A stretch of DNA of 34,096 nucleotides from an uncultured Oscillospiraceae bacterium (GCA_944385785.1 CALWYO010000057.1:1-34096), one strand, 5' to 3'; numbered from the stretch's first letter, positions 23,595 to 31,844 are shown. Translations and numbers: made by a program. Notes: generated from the sequence alone by a model not told the origin.

Positions 23595-23746
23595 TCTCGA
23601 AACAGTAACAGAAAAACTCCGTAAAGCAAATTACACCCTCAAGTTTCACACACTTAAGCATTTATTGCATAGACTGTACTGAAGTAAATCCCACATCTCC
23701 GTTTTATACATGGAGAAAAGCCATATATTATTAAGGAGGAAATCAA

Positions 23747-24574
23747 ATGCCATCCAGGGTCACACCGGGGCCGGTTCAAAACGATGCGTGCATCCGTGAA
23801 GCGGTATGCATACATACGAGCAAAATATATGATTCATGCAAAGATAAGGATTGCCTTGAAGATTTGCGCGTATATCTAACCGCCTCTTCTCAGAGTGCTG
23901 TTGATAATGCCGTCAATATCCGTTCGCGATATGCGGAATTGCTGTACGCTTCAACTTCAGTTGAACCGGTTTCTTTTAACAGAGGCTACTATACTGTAGA
24001 TATAAGGTTTTTCTATAGAATTACTGGTGAGGCTAGCACTGTAACTAATCAGTCTATCCCAATAACCGGTCTTGCAACATTTGACAAACGTGTACTGCTA
24101 TTTGGCAGCGAAGGCAACGCTAAAGTATTTACTTCCGCAACATCACCATCAAATATCACAAGTCAAATGATAGAGCAATCCAGCCTTCCAACAGCAATTG
24201 TGGAGGCAGTAGATCCAATAATTCTTGATCTGAAATTTATGGACGCTTTGCAATGTGTACCGTCAGGGTATGAAGTACTTGAGGTCCCTTCATTTATTTC
24301 AGATATGTTTGATGGACAATTGGTTCTGGATAGCTCAGGCCGCAAGGTCTTTGTCACTTTGGGACAGTTTAGCATTGTAAGGCTCGAAAGAGACTCTCAG
24401 CTACTTATGCCTGTATATGACTATTGCTTGCCAGATAAGGAATGTGTTGGAACTGGAAGCAATGATCCATGCACTCTCTTCTCAAGGATTGATTTCCCTG
24501 TAGATGAGTTCTTCCCACCCGATACTATCAGTTGCCCTGAAGATTACAGAGATATACTGAATTCAAACAATTAA
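23747..24574 (+). CDS. Unrecognised Cys-rich protein, 275 aa
   Basis: I do not recognise a named family. Nine cysteines lie in two clusters: N-terminal C15, C21, C31, C36 (including YDSCKDKDCLEDLRVYL) and C-terminal C227, C233, C242, C263, with C170 alone between. The middle (about 45-215) is predicted beta-rich, with no signal peptide and no membrane segment. The N-terminal sequence and Cys spacing remind me of uncharacterised clostridial proteins that may belong to the spore surface; this is inference only, drawn from the many sporulation genes in the window. Ribosome binding site AAGGAGG is excellent. It is monocistronic with a strong terminator. No sigma-A promoter is evident. Confidence 0.85.
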   Translation: MPSRVTPGPVQNDACIREAVCIHTSKIYDSCKDKDCLEDLRVYLTASSQSAVDNAVNIRSRYAELLYASTSVEPVSFNRGYYTVDIRFFYRITGEASTVTNQSIPITGLATFDKRVLLFGSEGNAKVFTSATSPSNITSQMIEQSSLPTAIVEAVDPIILDLKFMDALQCVPSGYEVLEVPSFISDMFDGQLVLDSSGRKVFVTLGQFSIVRLERDSQLLMPVYDYCLPDKECVGTGSNDPCTLFSRIDFPVDEFFPPDTISCPEDYRDILNSNN

Positions 24575-24577
24575 ATC

Positions 24578-24621
24578 AAAAAGTCAAATGGGCGAAATTG
24601 AATTCGCCCATTTGACTTTTT
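24578..24621 (+). terminator. Terminator of the Cys-rich protein gene
   Basis: Perfect 19-bp arms (24578-24596 and 24603-24621; core GTCAAATGGGCGAA) around a 6-nt loop, ending in TTTTT. Confidence 0.93.
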
Positions 24622-24640
24622 ATATACTATAGTCTAAAAT
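24612..24640 (+). promoter_or_regulatory. Sigma-A promoter of asnA
   Basis: TTGACT (24612-24617), a 17-bp spacer and TAAAAT (24635-24640). The -35 box lies inside the right arm of the preceding terminator. Confidence 0.7.
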
Positions 24641-24674
24641 AACCCCATCTAAATTATTTGGGAGAGAACTCTAT

Positions 24675-25679
24675 ATGGAAACCTATATCCCCAGCGGTTA
24701 TGTTTCGCCTCTTGGCCTTTATGAGACACAAAAGGCAATAAGCATTTTAAGGAGCAAGTTTGAAGCGTCCTTAAGCGAAAAATTAAATCTTATGCGCGTT
24801 TCTGCGCCGTTATTTGTTGAAAGCAATTCAGGTATTAATGATGACCTTAATGGTGTAGAACGCCCTGTCAGTTTCGATATACCCGATGCTGGTAAAGAAG
24901 GCCAGGTTGTACACTCTTTGGCAAAATGGAAAAGGCTTGCTCTTCATCGGTATGGATTTAAACCAGGTTCTGGTCTGTTCACAGATATGAACGCTATAAG
25001 GCGGGATGAACACATGGACAACACACATTCTGTCTATGTCGACCAATGGGACTGGGAAAAAGTTATCTCAAAAAATGACCGTAATTTGGATTACTTAAAG
25101 AGCACTGTAACTGACATCGTGGATGCTATTGCCGACACATGCAGTACAGTTAAAAGCGCGTACCCGAATATAACTCTTGAAATTGAACGAAATGTCTCTT
25201 TTGTTACAAGTCAGGAATTGGAAGACATGTACCCAGATTTATCTCCTAAGGAACGTGAAGATGCCTATGTGAAAGAACATCACACGTCTTTCATAATGCA
25301 AATAGGTAAAAAACTTAAATCTGGCACTGTACATGATGGAAGAGCTCCTGATTATGACGACTGGGATTTAAATGGAGATATTATGTTTTGGAACGATGTT
25401 CTGGGAATAGCTCTCGAGGTGTCCTCAATGGGGATCCGTGTTGATGAGGCTGCAATGGATAGGCAACTTCACGAATCAGGTTGCGATGACCGTAGAAAAC
25501 TTATTTTCCACAAAATGTTATTAAGTGGCGAGCTTCCTCTGACTATAGGTGGCGGAATCGGACAATCCAGGCTCTGTATGTTCCTCCTTCAAAAAGCACA
25601 TATAGGTGAAGTGCAAGTATCTATATGGGATGATATTACCATCCAAACTTGTAGAGATGCAGGGGTTATTCTACTTTAA
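24675..25679 (+). CDS. asnA: Aspartate-ammonia ligase (asparagine synthetase A)
   Basis: Makes asparagine from aspartate, ammonia and ATP. Class II aminoacyl-tRNA-synthetase-like fold over the whole 334 residues. Recognisable segments are MRVSAPLFVESNSGINDDLNGVE(RP), YGFKPGSGLFTDMNAIRRDE, YVDQWDWEK, and the C-terminal GGGIGQSRLCMFLLQK (motif 3 with its Arg). ATG with GGGAG upstream. It is a single-gene unit with its own promoter and a shared downstream terminator. It uses ammonia and not glutamine, unlike AsnB. Confidence 0.97.
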   Translation: METYIPSGYVSPLGLYETQKAISILRSKFEASLSEKLNLMRVSAPLFVESNSGINDDLNGVERPVSFDIPDAGKEGQVVHSLAKWKRLALHRYGFKPGSGLFTDMNAIRRDEHMDNTHSVYVDQWDWEKVISKNDRNLDYLKSTVTDIVDAIADTCSTVKSAYPNITLEIERNVSFVTSQELEDMYPDLSPKEREDAYVKEHHTSFIMQIGKKLKSGTVHDGRAPDYDDWDLNGDIMFWNDVLGIALEVSSMGIRVDEAAMDRQLHESGCDDRRKLIFHKMLLSGELPLTIGGGIGQSRLCMFLLQKAHIGEVQVSIWDDITIQTCRDAGVILL

Positions 25680-25710
25680 AGGTTCTTCTACAATTTTGTT
25701 ATAAACAACT

Positions 25711-25751
25711 TAAAAGGAGTAGCGTGAATTCAAGTTTCGCTACTCCTTTTA
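25711..25751. terminator. Bidirectional terminator between asnA and the DUF3048 gene
   Basis: A perfect 14-bp stem (TAAAAGGAGTAGCG) with a 13-nt loop, followed on plus by TTATTTAT, lies between convergent genes. Confidence 0.85.
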
Positions 25752-25755
25752 TTAT

Positions 25756-26919
25756 TTATGATATTTCAAAGCTTCCGCCACTTGTCGGTATTATGCAAAC
25801 GTATGTCACACCACGTCCCAATTCAATAGGAGTACCATCTCCATATGTATATTTAAATGGTGATGCATAGCTGTCTTTGCTCCAGGATATCTCAGTAACC
25901 TGTCCATCACACACAAAGTAGCCGTCTCCAGTTCCAACCAGATCTTCACTGACTCTCCCCTCACTGTCTCCAGGTATCTGCGAAATTGGAGCTTCAAGCA
26001 CAATTAGATTTCTGATTTCTACTGAGCTGCTGTCAGCAGAATCTGTCATATCAGAACCATATTGTCTTACAGTATAAGTATTTTCAGCGGAATTATAAAC
26101 AAACTCAGTTGATTTAGCGCCTGAAAAAACAACAGTTATGTTTTCCGCCTTTTGAGGATTGGGAAGTACCGGAGTATCAGAAAAGTCCATACTGAATATC
26201 TCAGAATCGTTGGTATGCACAGTTCTAATGTCATGTTCTTCGCAATATCCGTCAAGCAACGATGTGTCGAGCATAAGGCTGTGTTCATATCCCATATTCT
26301 CTTTTCTCCAGGAATCTCTGAAAAATGTCTCACCGCTGCCATGAACGCCATCTATGTTATCTATATTTCTCTCCCGTATCTGTATATAAGCGTCGTCGCT
26401 ACCACCAGCGTGCACAAAAATTGCGTCTATACCCTGAGCAATATCCAAATAATAGGGTCTGGCACTTCTGACGCTTCCAATCACAGGTACCTTGCTTATA
26501 TCCTGATACACAGCCATAAGCCTCGTAAGTCCGCCTTCCGCCAAAGTTTCATAAATCATATCTGCATTAGAAATTCCGCTTTGTGGCGTTGCGACGCGTA
26601 TGTTATTTATCATAACGGCAAATGGTCGATTTTGTGAAACGTCCTCTTCCACCGGTAGACCGGTAAGCGGGTTCTGAAAGCCGATTGTTTCCGGCGGCGT
26701 ATCATTGTCGTTGTTTTGATCCAATTCTGTATTTTCCTGATTAGAATCCACTGCTTCGTTTGGGATCTGCTCTTCATCTAAGATTTGATTAGATGTTTCA
26801 TTATTTCCAAGAGCAGCCACACATGCGACAACAGCTGCAACTACAATGATAATAAATAAGATTGGAAAAATCGGTGATCTTCTTCGTCTCCGTCTTCTTG
26901 TATGCACTCCTTGGCTCAT
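25756..26919 (-). CDS. DUF3048 (YerB-like) membrane-anchored protein
   Basis: 387 aa. A run of seven Arg (8-14) precedes one membrane helix (about 15-37), so the rest faces outward. An Asn/Glu/Asp-rich linker (about 38-80) follows, then the DUF3048 domain: FQNPLTGLPV, NRPFAVMINNI, ETLAEGGLTRLMAVYQD, GSVRSARPYYLD and HAGGSDDAY. The C-terminal half holds the DUF3048_C part. The B. subtilis relative YerB is a lipoprotein of unknown function; this one has no lipobox but a transmembrane anchor. ATG with GAGG 6 nt upstream and a strong promoter. Confidence 0.88.
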   Translation of the reverse strand: MSQGVHTRRRRRRRSPIFPILFIIIVVAAVVACVAALGNNETSNQILDEEQIPNEAVDSNQENTELDQNNDNDTPPETIGFQNPLTGLPVEEDVSQNRPFAVMINNIRVATPQSGISNADMIYETLAEGGLTRLMAVYQDISKVPVIGSVRSARPYYLDIAQGIDAIFVHAGGSDDAYIQIRERNIDNIDGVHGSGETFFRDSWRKENMGYEHSLMLDTSLLDGYCEEHDIRTVHTNDSEIFSMDFSDTPVLPNPQKAENITVVFSGAKSTEFVYNSAENTYTVRQYGSDMTDSADSSSVEIRNLIVLEAPISQIPGDSEGRVSEDLVGTGDGYFVCDGQVTEISWSKDSYASPFKYTYGDGTPIELGRGVTYVCIIPTSGGSFEIS

Positions 26920-26982
26920 ATCTTACCTCATCTATGTATGTATTTCTGATATTTTCGTTCTGTAAATAAACAGACTTTTTCT

Positions 26983-27011
26983 ATTTTAAGCCTCGAACTA
27001 TTCTATGTCAA
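26983..27011 (-). promoter_or_regulatory. Sigma-A promoter of the DUF3048 gene
   Basis: On minus: perfect TTGACA (27006-27011), a 17-bp spacer and TAAAAT (26983-26988). The leader is about 60 nt. Confidence 0.78.
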
Positions 27012-27060
27012 CTCGTTAATTGAGCTAACACATATATCTTAAATCTAAATATCAAAACAC

Positions 27061-27089
27061 TTGTGGTACAGCTAATTTAAGTATATAAT
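27061..27089 (+). promoter_or_regulatory. Sigma-A promoter of the DUF4364 gene
   Basis: TTGTGG (27061-27066), a 17-bp spacer and TATAAT (27084-27089). Confidence 0.7.
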
Positions 27090-27125
27090 AATTAAAAATT
27101 CCAATATATTTTGTGAGGTTATATT

Positions 27126-27656
27126 TTGGACGGAAATCTCGGTTTTATTCGTAATGAAATGGATCTTAAAGTTCTCATTTTATTCATACTCTGTCGTTTA
27201 CCAGCGCCAGTATCCAGAGATGAGTTGACTGATACAACGCTTCTATGCGACAGTGCAATCGGTTATTTTGAATTTAGCGAATGCTTGGCAGACCTCGTCC
27301 GCACAGATCATATATCTGTTGAAAACGACTCCTATAGTGTTACGGAAAAAGGGCGTATAAATGGTGAAGCAACAGAAACAAGTCTCCCCTATTCTGTAAG
27401 AATTCGTGCAGAAAAAGCCGCCAGAACCCTATCCAATGTATTACAAAGGGAAGCAATGATAAGTGCTTCTCACGAAATGCGTAGGCGTGGTGGCTTTACA
27501 GTAAAGCTGTCAATGTCTGATGGGGTAGGAACGATAATTTCCATGGAAGTCCTGGCCGGTGATGATAAGCAATCAACAATAATGGAAAAAAACTTTCGCA
27601 AAAATGCAGAGTCAATATATTCAAAAATTATTTCTCTGCTTCTGGAGTCTCAATAA
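27126..27656 (+). CDS. DUF4364 family protein, winged-helix type
   Basis: 176 aa matching the clostridial DUF4364 family. The N-terminal 75 residues have the pattern of a winged helix (MDLKVLILFILCRLPAPVSRDEL ... YFEFSECLADLVRTDHISVENDSYSVTEKGR), close to PadR-like DNA-binding domains. The C-terminal part has a helix and a beta-sheet of unknown role. A regulator is the likely reading; the target is unknown. The downstream nadBC promoter carries a palindrome, so a local link is conceivable but not shown. The start is TTG, with GTGAGG about 8 nt upstream. Confidence 0.8.
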   Translation: MDGNLGFIRNEMDLKVLILFILCRLPAPVSRDELTDTTLLCDSAIGYFEFSECLADLVRTDHISVENDSYSVTEKGRINGEATETSLPYSVRIRAEKAARTLSNVLQREAMISASHEMRRRGGFTVKLSMSDGVGTIISMEVLAGDDKQSTIMEKNFRKNAESIYSKIISLLLESQ

Positions 27657-27665
27657 TACACACTA

Positions 27666-27689
27666 CGATAAAATATGGATTTTTTATCG
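27666..27689 (+). terminator. Possible terminator of the DUF4364 gene
   Basis: CGATAAAA, 8-nt loop, TTTTATCG. The stem is AT-rich and the T-run is inside it, so strength is doubtful. Confidence 0.4.
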
Positions 27690-27697
27690 ATACAATA

Positions 27698-27736
27698 TTG
27701 CGAAAGCTGTTAATAATTGATATAATTATATCAATT
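27698..27736 (+). promoter_or_regulatory. nadBC promoter with overlapping 22-bp palindrome
   Basis: TTGCGA (27698-27703), a 17-bp spacer and TATAAT (27721-27726). A perfect 22-bp palindrome (27715-27736; AATTGATATAA and its complement) covers the -10 box and the start region, the position of a repressor operator. A second set of small palindromes (TTAACTT/AAGTTAA, 27737-27751) and a GC-rich hairpin AGCCGC/GCGGCT (27758-27771) just before the ribosome binding site follow. Confidence 0.7.
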
Positions 27737-27789
27737 TTAACTTAAAGTTAACTTTTTAGCCGCAAGCGGCTCAGGAGAGGTAAAGATAT

Positions 27790-29328
27790 ATGCGTTTTGC
27801 TATTGACGGTTCTGTTAGTGTTTCACGCCGTACAAGTTATGATGTAGTCGTAATAGGTGCAGGAATTGCAGGCCTTTATTCTGCACTGAATCTGGAGCCG
27901 TCGCTGTCCTGCTGTATCTTTGCAAAGGAAACTATAGACATATCAAATTCATGGCTTGCTCAAGGCGGGATTGCCGTCGCTACGGCTCCTGATGACGATC
28001 CGGATCTTCACTTTAAAGATACGCTGGTTGCTGGAGCAGGACTGTGTAATGAAGCCGCAGTTCATGTATTAGTAGACGAAGGACCCAAAGATATTAAGCG
28101 TCTTATAGAAATGCACGTTCCCTTTGATCTCACTGAATCTGGAGAACTTGACAGAACCCGCGAGGGCGGCCATCATAAAAACCGCATACTTCACGCCGGT
28201 GGCGATGCTACTGGTAGAGAGACTGTTAAAACACTCGCGTATATTGCTTCACAGCGCAGCAATATCAATTTTCGTGATAATACGTTTTTTGTAGATGTAT
28301 TAACAGATGCAGAAGGTGTGTGCGGAATCCTTGTAAAAGATTTTGATGGTCAATACGAAATTGTAGCAACCAGGCACTTAATTATTGCCACAGGTGGCTG
28401 TGGCCAAGTCTTTAAAAGCAGCACTAATCCTTCTATTGCCACAGGTGACGGTCTTGCTGCGGCAATACGTGCTGGCGCAAACCTTCGCAATATGGAATTT
28501 ATACAGTTTCATCCAACAGGACTCTGGTCCTCTGAACCTGAATCCCGTGCGTTTCTTATCTCGGAATCCGTTCGCGGTGAGGGCGGACTTTTAAAAAACA
28601 AAGCTGGAAACAGATTTATGCTTGGAATGCACGAACTTAATGAGCTGGCCCCTCGCGATATCGTCGCACGTGCAATTTATAATGAGCTAAAGAGCTCTGG
28701 AGAAGATCACGTTTATATAGATATTACGTCAAAATCAGAATCGGAATTACAGCACCGCTTCCCGACAATATATAATGAGTGTCTGAAACGCGGAATAAAC
28801 ATATCTAAAGATTACATACCCGTATGCCCTGTACAGCACTATCTTATGGGTGGTATTCAGACTGACTTATGCTCCAGGACAAATATCCCTGGTCTTTACG
28901 CTTGCGGTGAAGCTGCGTCAACAGGAGTACATGGAGCAAACAGACTTGCTTCAAACTCCATGCTGGAGTGTCTTGTTTTTGGGCGAAGAGCTGCTGAAGA
29001 TATAAATGTGAGCTACCAATCTCCCCCAACTCCCGAGTCTGTTTGCCTTCCACCTCTTCCAATCAGACGAAGTCTCGATATCGACTATAAGTCTTTAAGG
29101 CATAGAATGCAGACCATCATGAGCGATAACTGTTTTGTCATCAGATCTTCTGAGGGTTTATTATATGCACGTGGTGAAATGAATGAAATATTGTCCATGC
29201 TTGAGTCCGGTTATCTTAACAGCAAAGCATATGATGAGACTTTAAATCTTGCAATCATTTCATTAAATATTATATCTTCTGCATTTGAACGCAAAGAGAG
29301 TATTGGTGCTCATTACAGGATTGACTAA
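27790..29328 (+). CDS. nadB: L-aspartate oxidase
   Basis: FAD enzyme that oxidises aspartate to iminoaspartate, first step of de novo NAD synthesis; in anaerobes fumarate can be the acceptor. The FAD motif GAGIAG is at 23-28. Substrate and FAD segments of the succinate dehydrogenase/fumarate reductase flavoprotein family follow: SWLAQGGIAVA, REGGHHKNRILHAGGDATG, EFIQFHPTGL, HYLMGGIQTD and GEAASTGVHGANRLASNS. 512 aa is usual. ATG with AGGAGAGG upstream. First gene of a two-gene unit with nadC. NadA, which must take the unstable product, is not in this window. Confidence 0.96.
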   Translation: MRFAIDGSVSVSRRTSYDVVVIGAGIAGLYSALNLEPSLSCCIFAKETIDISNSWLAQGGIAVATAPDDDPDLHFKDTLVAGAGLCNEAAVHVLVDEGPKDIKRLIEMHVPFDLTESGELDRTREGGHHKNRILHAGGDATGRETVKTLAYIASQRSNINFRDNTFFVDVLTDAEGVCGILVKDFDGQYEIVATRHLIIATGGCGQVFKSSTNPSIATGDGLAAAIRAGANLRNMEFIQFHPTGLWSSEPESRAFLISESVRGEGGLLKNKAGNRFMLGMHELNELAPRDIVARAIYNELKSSGEDHVYIDITSKSESELQHRFPTIYNECLKRGINISKDYIPVCPVQHYLMGGIQTDLCSRTNIPGLYACGEAASTGVHGANRLASNSMLECLVFGRRAAEDINVSYQSPPTPESVCLPPLPIRRSLDIDYKSLRHRMQTIMSDNCFVIRSSEGLLYARGEMNEILSMLESGYLNSKAYDETLNLAIISLNIISSAFERKESIGAHYRID

Positions 29329-29343
29329 TTAATGGAGGAAAAA

Positions 29344-30177
29344 ATGCATTACATTGGGCTTGACGAATTTCTTCTCTCGGCATTGTCTGAGGATATTGGC
29401 ACTGGTGATATAACGACTAAATGCTGCATTTCTGAAGAAGCTGTTTCTAACGGTGTTTTCCGTGCAAAGCAAGACGGTGTCTTTTGCGGGATGTCAGTAC
29501 TGCGTCGCGTTTTTTACCTTGTGGATGATAATATTCACGTAACACCGCTTGTAAAAGATGGCGACGAAGTGGTATCAGGTCAAAATATAGCTACGATTTC
29601 CGGTCCCTCAAGGAGTATTCTATCAGGAGAGCGCGTAGCTTTAAACTTGGTTCAGCATATGTCCGGTATTGCCTCTGCAACAAATAAGGCTGTCAAATCC
29701 ATAGAAGGAACTGGCGCTATTATTGTCGATACCAGAAAGACTACACCCGGTATGCGAGTCTTAGAAAAATACGCAGTTAAAACTGGCGGCGGGAACAATC
29801 ACAGATTTAATCTTGCAGACGGTATACTGATCAAAGATAACCATATTGTCGCTGCAGGCGGCATATATAACGCCATTGCAGCAGTTAGAAAAAATGCTCC
29901 ACATACCCTTCGCATAGAAATTGAAGCAGAAAGCTTGGAACAGGTACGTCAGTGTCTGGAAGCCGGCGCTGATATTATCATGCTTGATAATATGAGTATT
30001 GAGCTTATGGCTGAGGCTGTAAAAATGATTAATGGCCGTGCGCTCACAGAAGCATCAGGGAATATGGGAGAGCGGAACCTTAAAAAAGTCGCTGAAACTG
30101 GAGTCGATTATATTTCAATAGGTGCGCTTACCCATTCTGTCGTTGCTCTTGATATAAGCCTTAAATTCTCCGAATAA
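29344..30177 (+). CDS. nadC: Nicotinate-nucleotide pyrophosphorylase (carboxylating)
   Basis: Converts quinolinate and PRPP to nicotinate mononucleotide, third step of de novo NAD synthesis. Type II phosphoribosyltransferase with the expected motifs: EDIGTGDITT near the N-terminus, GERVALNLVQHMSGIAS, VDTRKTTPGMRVLEKYAVKTGGG(NNHR), LIKDNHI and IMLDNM. I start at ATG 29344 (277 aa): an ATG at 29332 is in frame, but the GGAGG used for initiation (29334-29338) would then lie inside the gene. It follows nadB by 15 bp and ends at a strong terminator. Confidence 0.95.
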   Translation: MHYIGLDEFLLSALSEDIGTGDITTKCCISEEAVSNGVFRAKQDGVFCGMSVLRRVFYLVDDNIHVTPLVKDGDEVVSGQNIATISGPSRSILSGERVALNLVQHMSGIASATNKAVKSIEGTGAIIVDTRKTTPGMRVLEKYAVKTGGGNNHRFNLADGILIKDNHIVAAGGIYNAIAAVRKNAPHTLRIEIEAESLEQVRQCLEAGADIIMLDNMSIELMAEAVKMINGRALTEASGNMGERNLKKVAETGVDYISIGALTHSVVALDISLKFSE

Positions 30178-30190
30178 TTTTTCGTTCCTT

Positions 30191-30244
30191 TAAAAGCAGA
30201 ATAGACGGCACTGAGTTAATCAGTCGCCGTCTATTCTGCTTTTA
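30191..30244. terminator. Bidirectional terminator between nadC and xerD
   Basis: A 19-bp perfect outer stem (TAAAAGCAGAATAGACGGC) continues through ACTGA/TCAGT with one bulged C and a 5-nt loop, 24 bp in all. T-rich on both sides; convergent genes. Confidence 0.92.
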
Positions 30245-30253
30245 TTAAGGAGA

Positions 30254-31150
30254 TCACGCTCTGGGATGAGCCTTATTGTAAACATCCTTTAAATGCTTTT
30301 CTACAACTTGAGCATAGATTTGAGTAGATGATATATCTGCATGCCCCATCATCTCCTGAATAGAATGTATATCAGCACCATTTTCCAAAAGATGCGCCGC
30401 AAATGAATGGCGCAGTGTATGTGGCGTTATATCCTTATCTATTTTGGCTGTCTCCTGATAATGCTTAATAACTTTCCAAAATCCTTGACGCGACATGCGT
30501 GTTCCGCCTATGTTCACAAAAAGAGCTTTCTCATCAGGCGACGCAATCATTTGATTTCGAACAATCTCAATATAATCAGTAAGCGCTTTTATAGCTGCTG
30601 GATACATTGGAACAAACCGATCTTTACCATGGGATGTACATTTGATAACGCCAGCAGAAATCTTAACATCATCAATATTTAATGCAATAATTTCACTTAC
30701 TCTAATTCCTGTAGCATAGAGAAGTTCAAGCATTGCTCTATCGCGGTAGCCCTTACAATCAGTACATTTCGGTTGAGAAAGAAGAAGTTCAACTTCATCA
30801 TTAGTCAATATCTGCGGAAGTTTTTTTACTGTTTTGTCAACAACTATATCATAAACAGGGGATTTTACAATCTTTCCGCTACTCAAAAGAAATCTATAAA
30901 AACATTTTAGTGACGCAAGAGACCTTGAAACTGTAGCAGGAGATTTACCATTGTCTCGAAGCCAGCACATGTAACTTGATACATCGCCCTGTTCCGCAAA
31001 ACTTAATTCTTTATTTTTATATCTGGCAAGATATTCAGAAAATTGATTTATATCCCTGATATAGGAAGACATGGTATTGTAAGACGCGTGTTTAACTTCT
31101 TTAAGAAAATCCTCAAATTCAGAAACAATATTAGCATCACGCTCGCGCAC
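30254..31150 (-). CDS. xerD: Tyrosine recombinase XerD
   Basis: Site-specific recombinase that resolves chromosome dimers at dif with its partner XerC. 298 aa, the normal length. Catalytic residues: Arg150 in TGIRVSE, Lys176 in SHGKDR, His244 and Arg247 in HTLRHSFA, His270 in GHADISS and Tyr279 in TQIY. The segment GHADISSTQIY is the XerD/XerC hallmark. GTG start with GGGAGG 9 nt upstream. It follows spoIIM by 24 bp on minus, an order also known in Bacillus (spoIIM-fur-xerD region), so XerD is the better name than XerC. Confidence 0.92.
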   Translation of the reverse strand: MRERDANIVSEFEDFLKEVKHASYNTMSSYIRDINQFSEYLARYKNKELSFAEQGDVSSYMCWLRDNGKSPATVSRSLASLKCFYRFLLSSGKIVKSPVYDIVVDKTVKKLPQILTNDEVELLLSQPKCTDCKGYRDRAMLELLYATGIRVSEIIALNIDDVKISAGVIKCTSHGKDRFVPMYPAAIKALTDYIEIVRNQMIASPDEKALFVNIGGTRMSRQGFWKVIKHYQETAKIDKDITPHTLRHSFAAHLLENGADIHSIQEMMGHADISSTQIYAQVVEKHLKDVYNKAHPRA

Positions 31151-31174
31151 GGTCCCATTCCTCCCATCGAAATA

Positions 31175-31798
31175 TCAATAAAATAAATTATAAAGTCTTA
31201 AAATTAAAAACTTTTCAATAACAGAAAAAATAAACAGTAAAAGAATAGCAAAAAGTATGCGAAAAAAATACTTCTTGTCATATAAAGGGAGCTGCCTGTA
31301 TCCAGTATCGCGTCCAAAAGAAACGGCTAACAGTTTACGAGAAGCGTCAAAGGCATATGCCGATACAAAAAATAATAACGGCACAGAGGCAAAAGCTCTC
31401 AAGATAACAAGGAAAATTGCAAAGTGAGCATTAAAATTTGCAACAGAAAGTAGAGACAGGGTAAAAGAAAGAGAAAATCCCCGCATAAGAGAAATGCAAG
31501 GTATAAACACAACTCCTAAAATAGAAAAGCCAAAAAGCAAAGTCAGAATCACTGAGCCAGAAAGTTCAAAAAAAAGCGACAGAAATTTTGCAGATGAAAA
31601 CTCTAATTTTGAAAAACCAGCAAGGTAGTTATTTAAAATTGAGATAACAGTATCGCCATCATCAACAGAATAAGAAAAAATTACTCCAGCGATACTGCCA
31701 AAAATAAAGAAAAAACCGCAAATAAAAAAAGCGTAGTTATTCTTTTCTAATTCAAAACCAAGCCTATTTAATCCTACAAGAAATTTTCTTCCGTTCAT
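31175..31798 (-). CDS. spoIIM: Stage II sporulation protein M
   Basis: Polytopic membrane protein (207 aa, about five helices) of the SpoIIM family. In known spore formers it joins SpoIID and SpoIIP in the machine that thins septal peptidoglycan during engulfment. Family-type segments are the FFFIFGSIAGVIFSYS helix, then SVILTLLFGFSILGVVFIPCISLMRGFSLSFT, which carries the conserved LMRGFSL. I use ATG 31796-31798, with GGGTGA upstream; a longer reading from 31897 adds 33 residues unlike the family and would start above the likely promoter. Confidence 0.85.
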   Translation of the reverse strand: MNGRKFLVGLNRLGFELEKNNYAFFICGFFFIFGSIAGVIFSYSVDDGDTVISILNNYLAGFSKLEFSSAKFLSLFFELSGSVILTLLFGFSILGVVFIPCISLMRGFSLSFTLSLLSVANFNAHFAIFLVILRAFASVPLLFFVSAYAFDASRKLLAVSFGRDTGYRQLPLYDKKYFFRILFAILLLFIFSVIEKFLILRLYNLFY

Positions 31799-31814
31799 AA
31801 ATGTCACCCAGTTA

Positions 31815-31844
31815 AATATATGCTGTATGTCCAGCGTTATATCA
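31815..31844 (-). promoter_or_regulatory. Possible sigma-E promoter of spoIIM
   Basis: On minus: TGATATA (31838-31844), a 15-bp spacer and CATATATT (31815-31822). The -10 fits 7 of 8 positions, but the leader would be only about 12-15 nt. spoIIM is sigma-E dependent in B. subtilis. Confidence 0.4.

Noticed and set aside
23720..23732. Sigma-K-like -10 (CATATATTA) before the Cys-rich protein gene
   Set aside because: It ends almost at the ribosome binding site, which would leave no room for the transcript start, and the matching -35 is absent.
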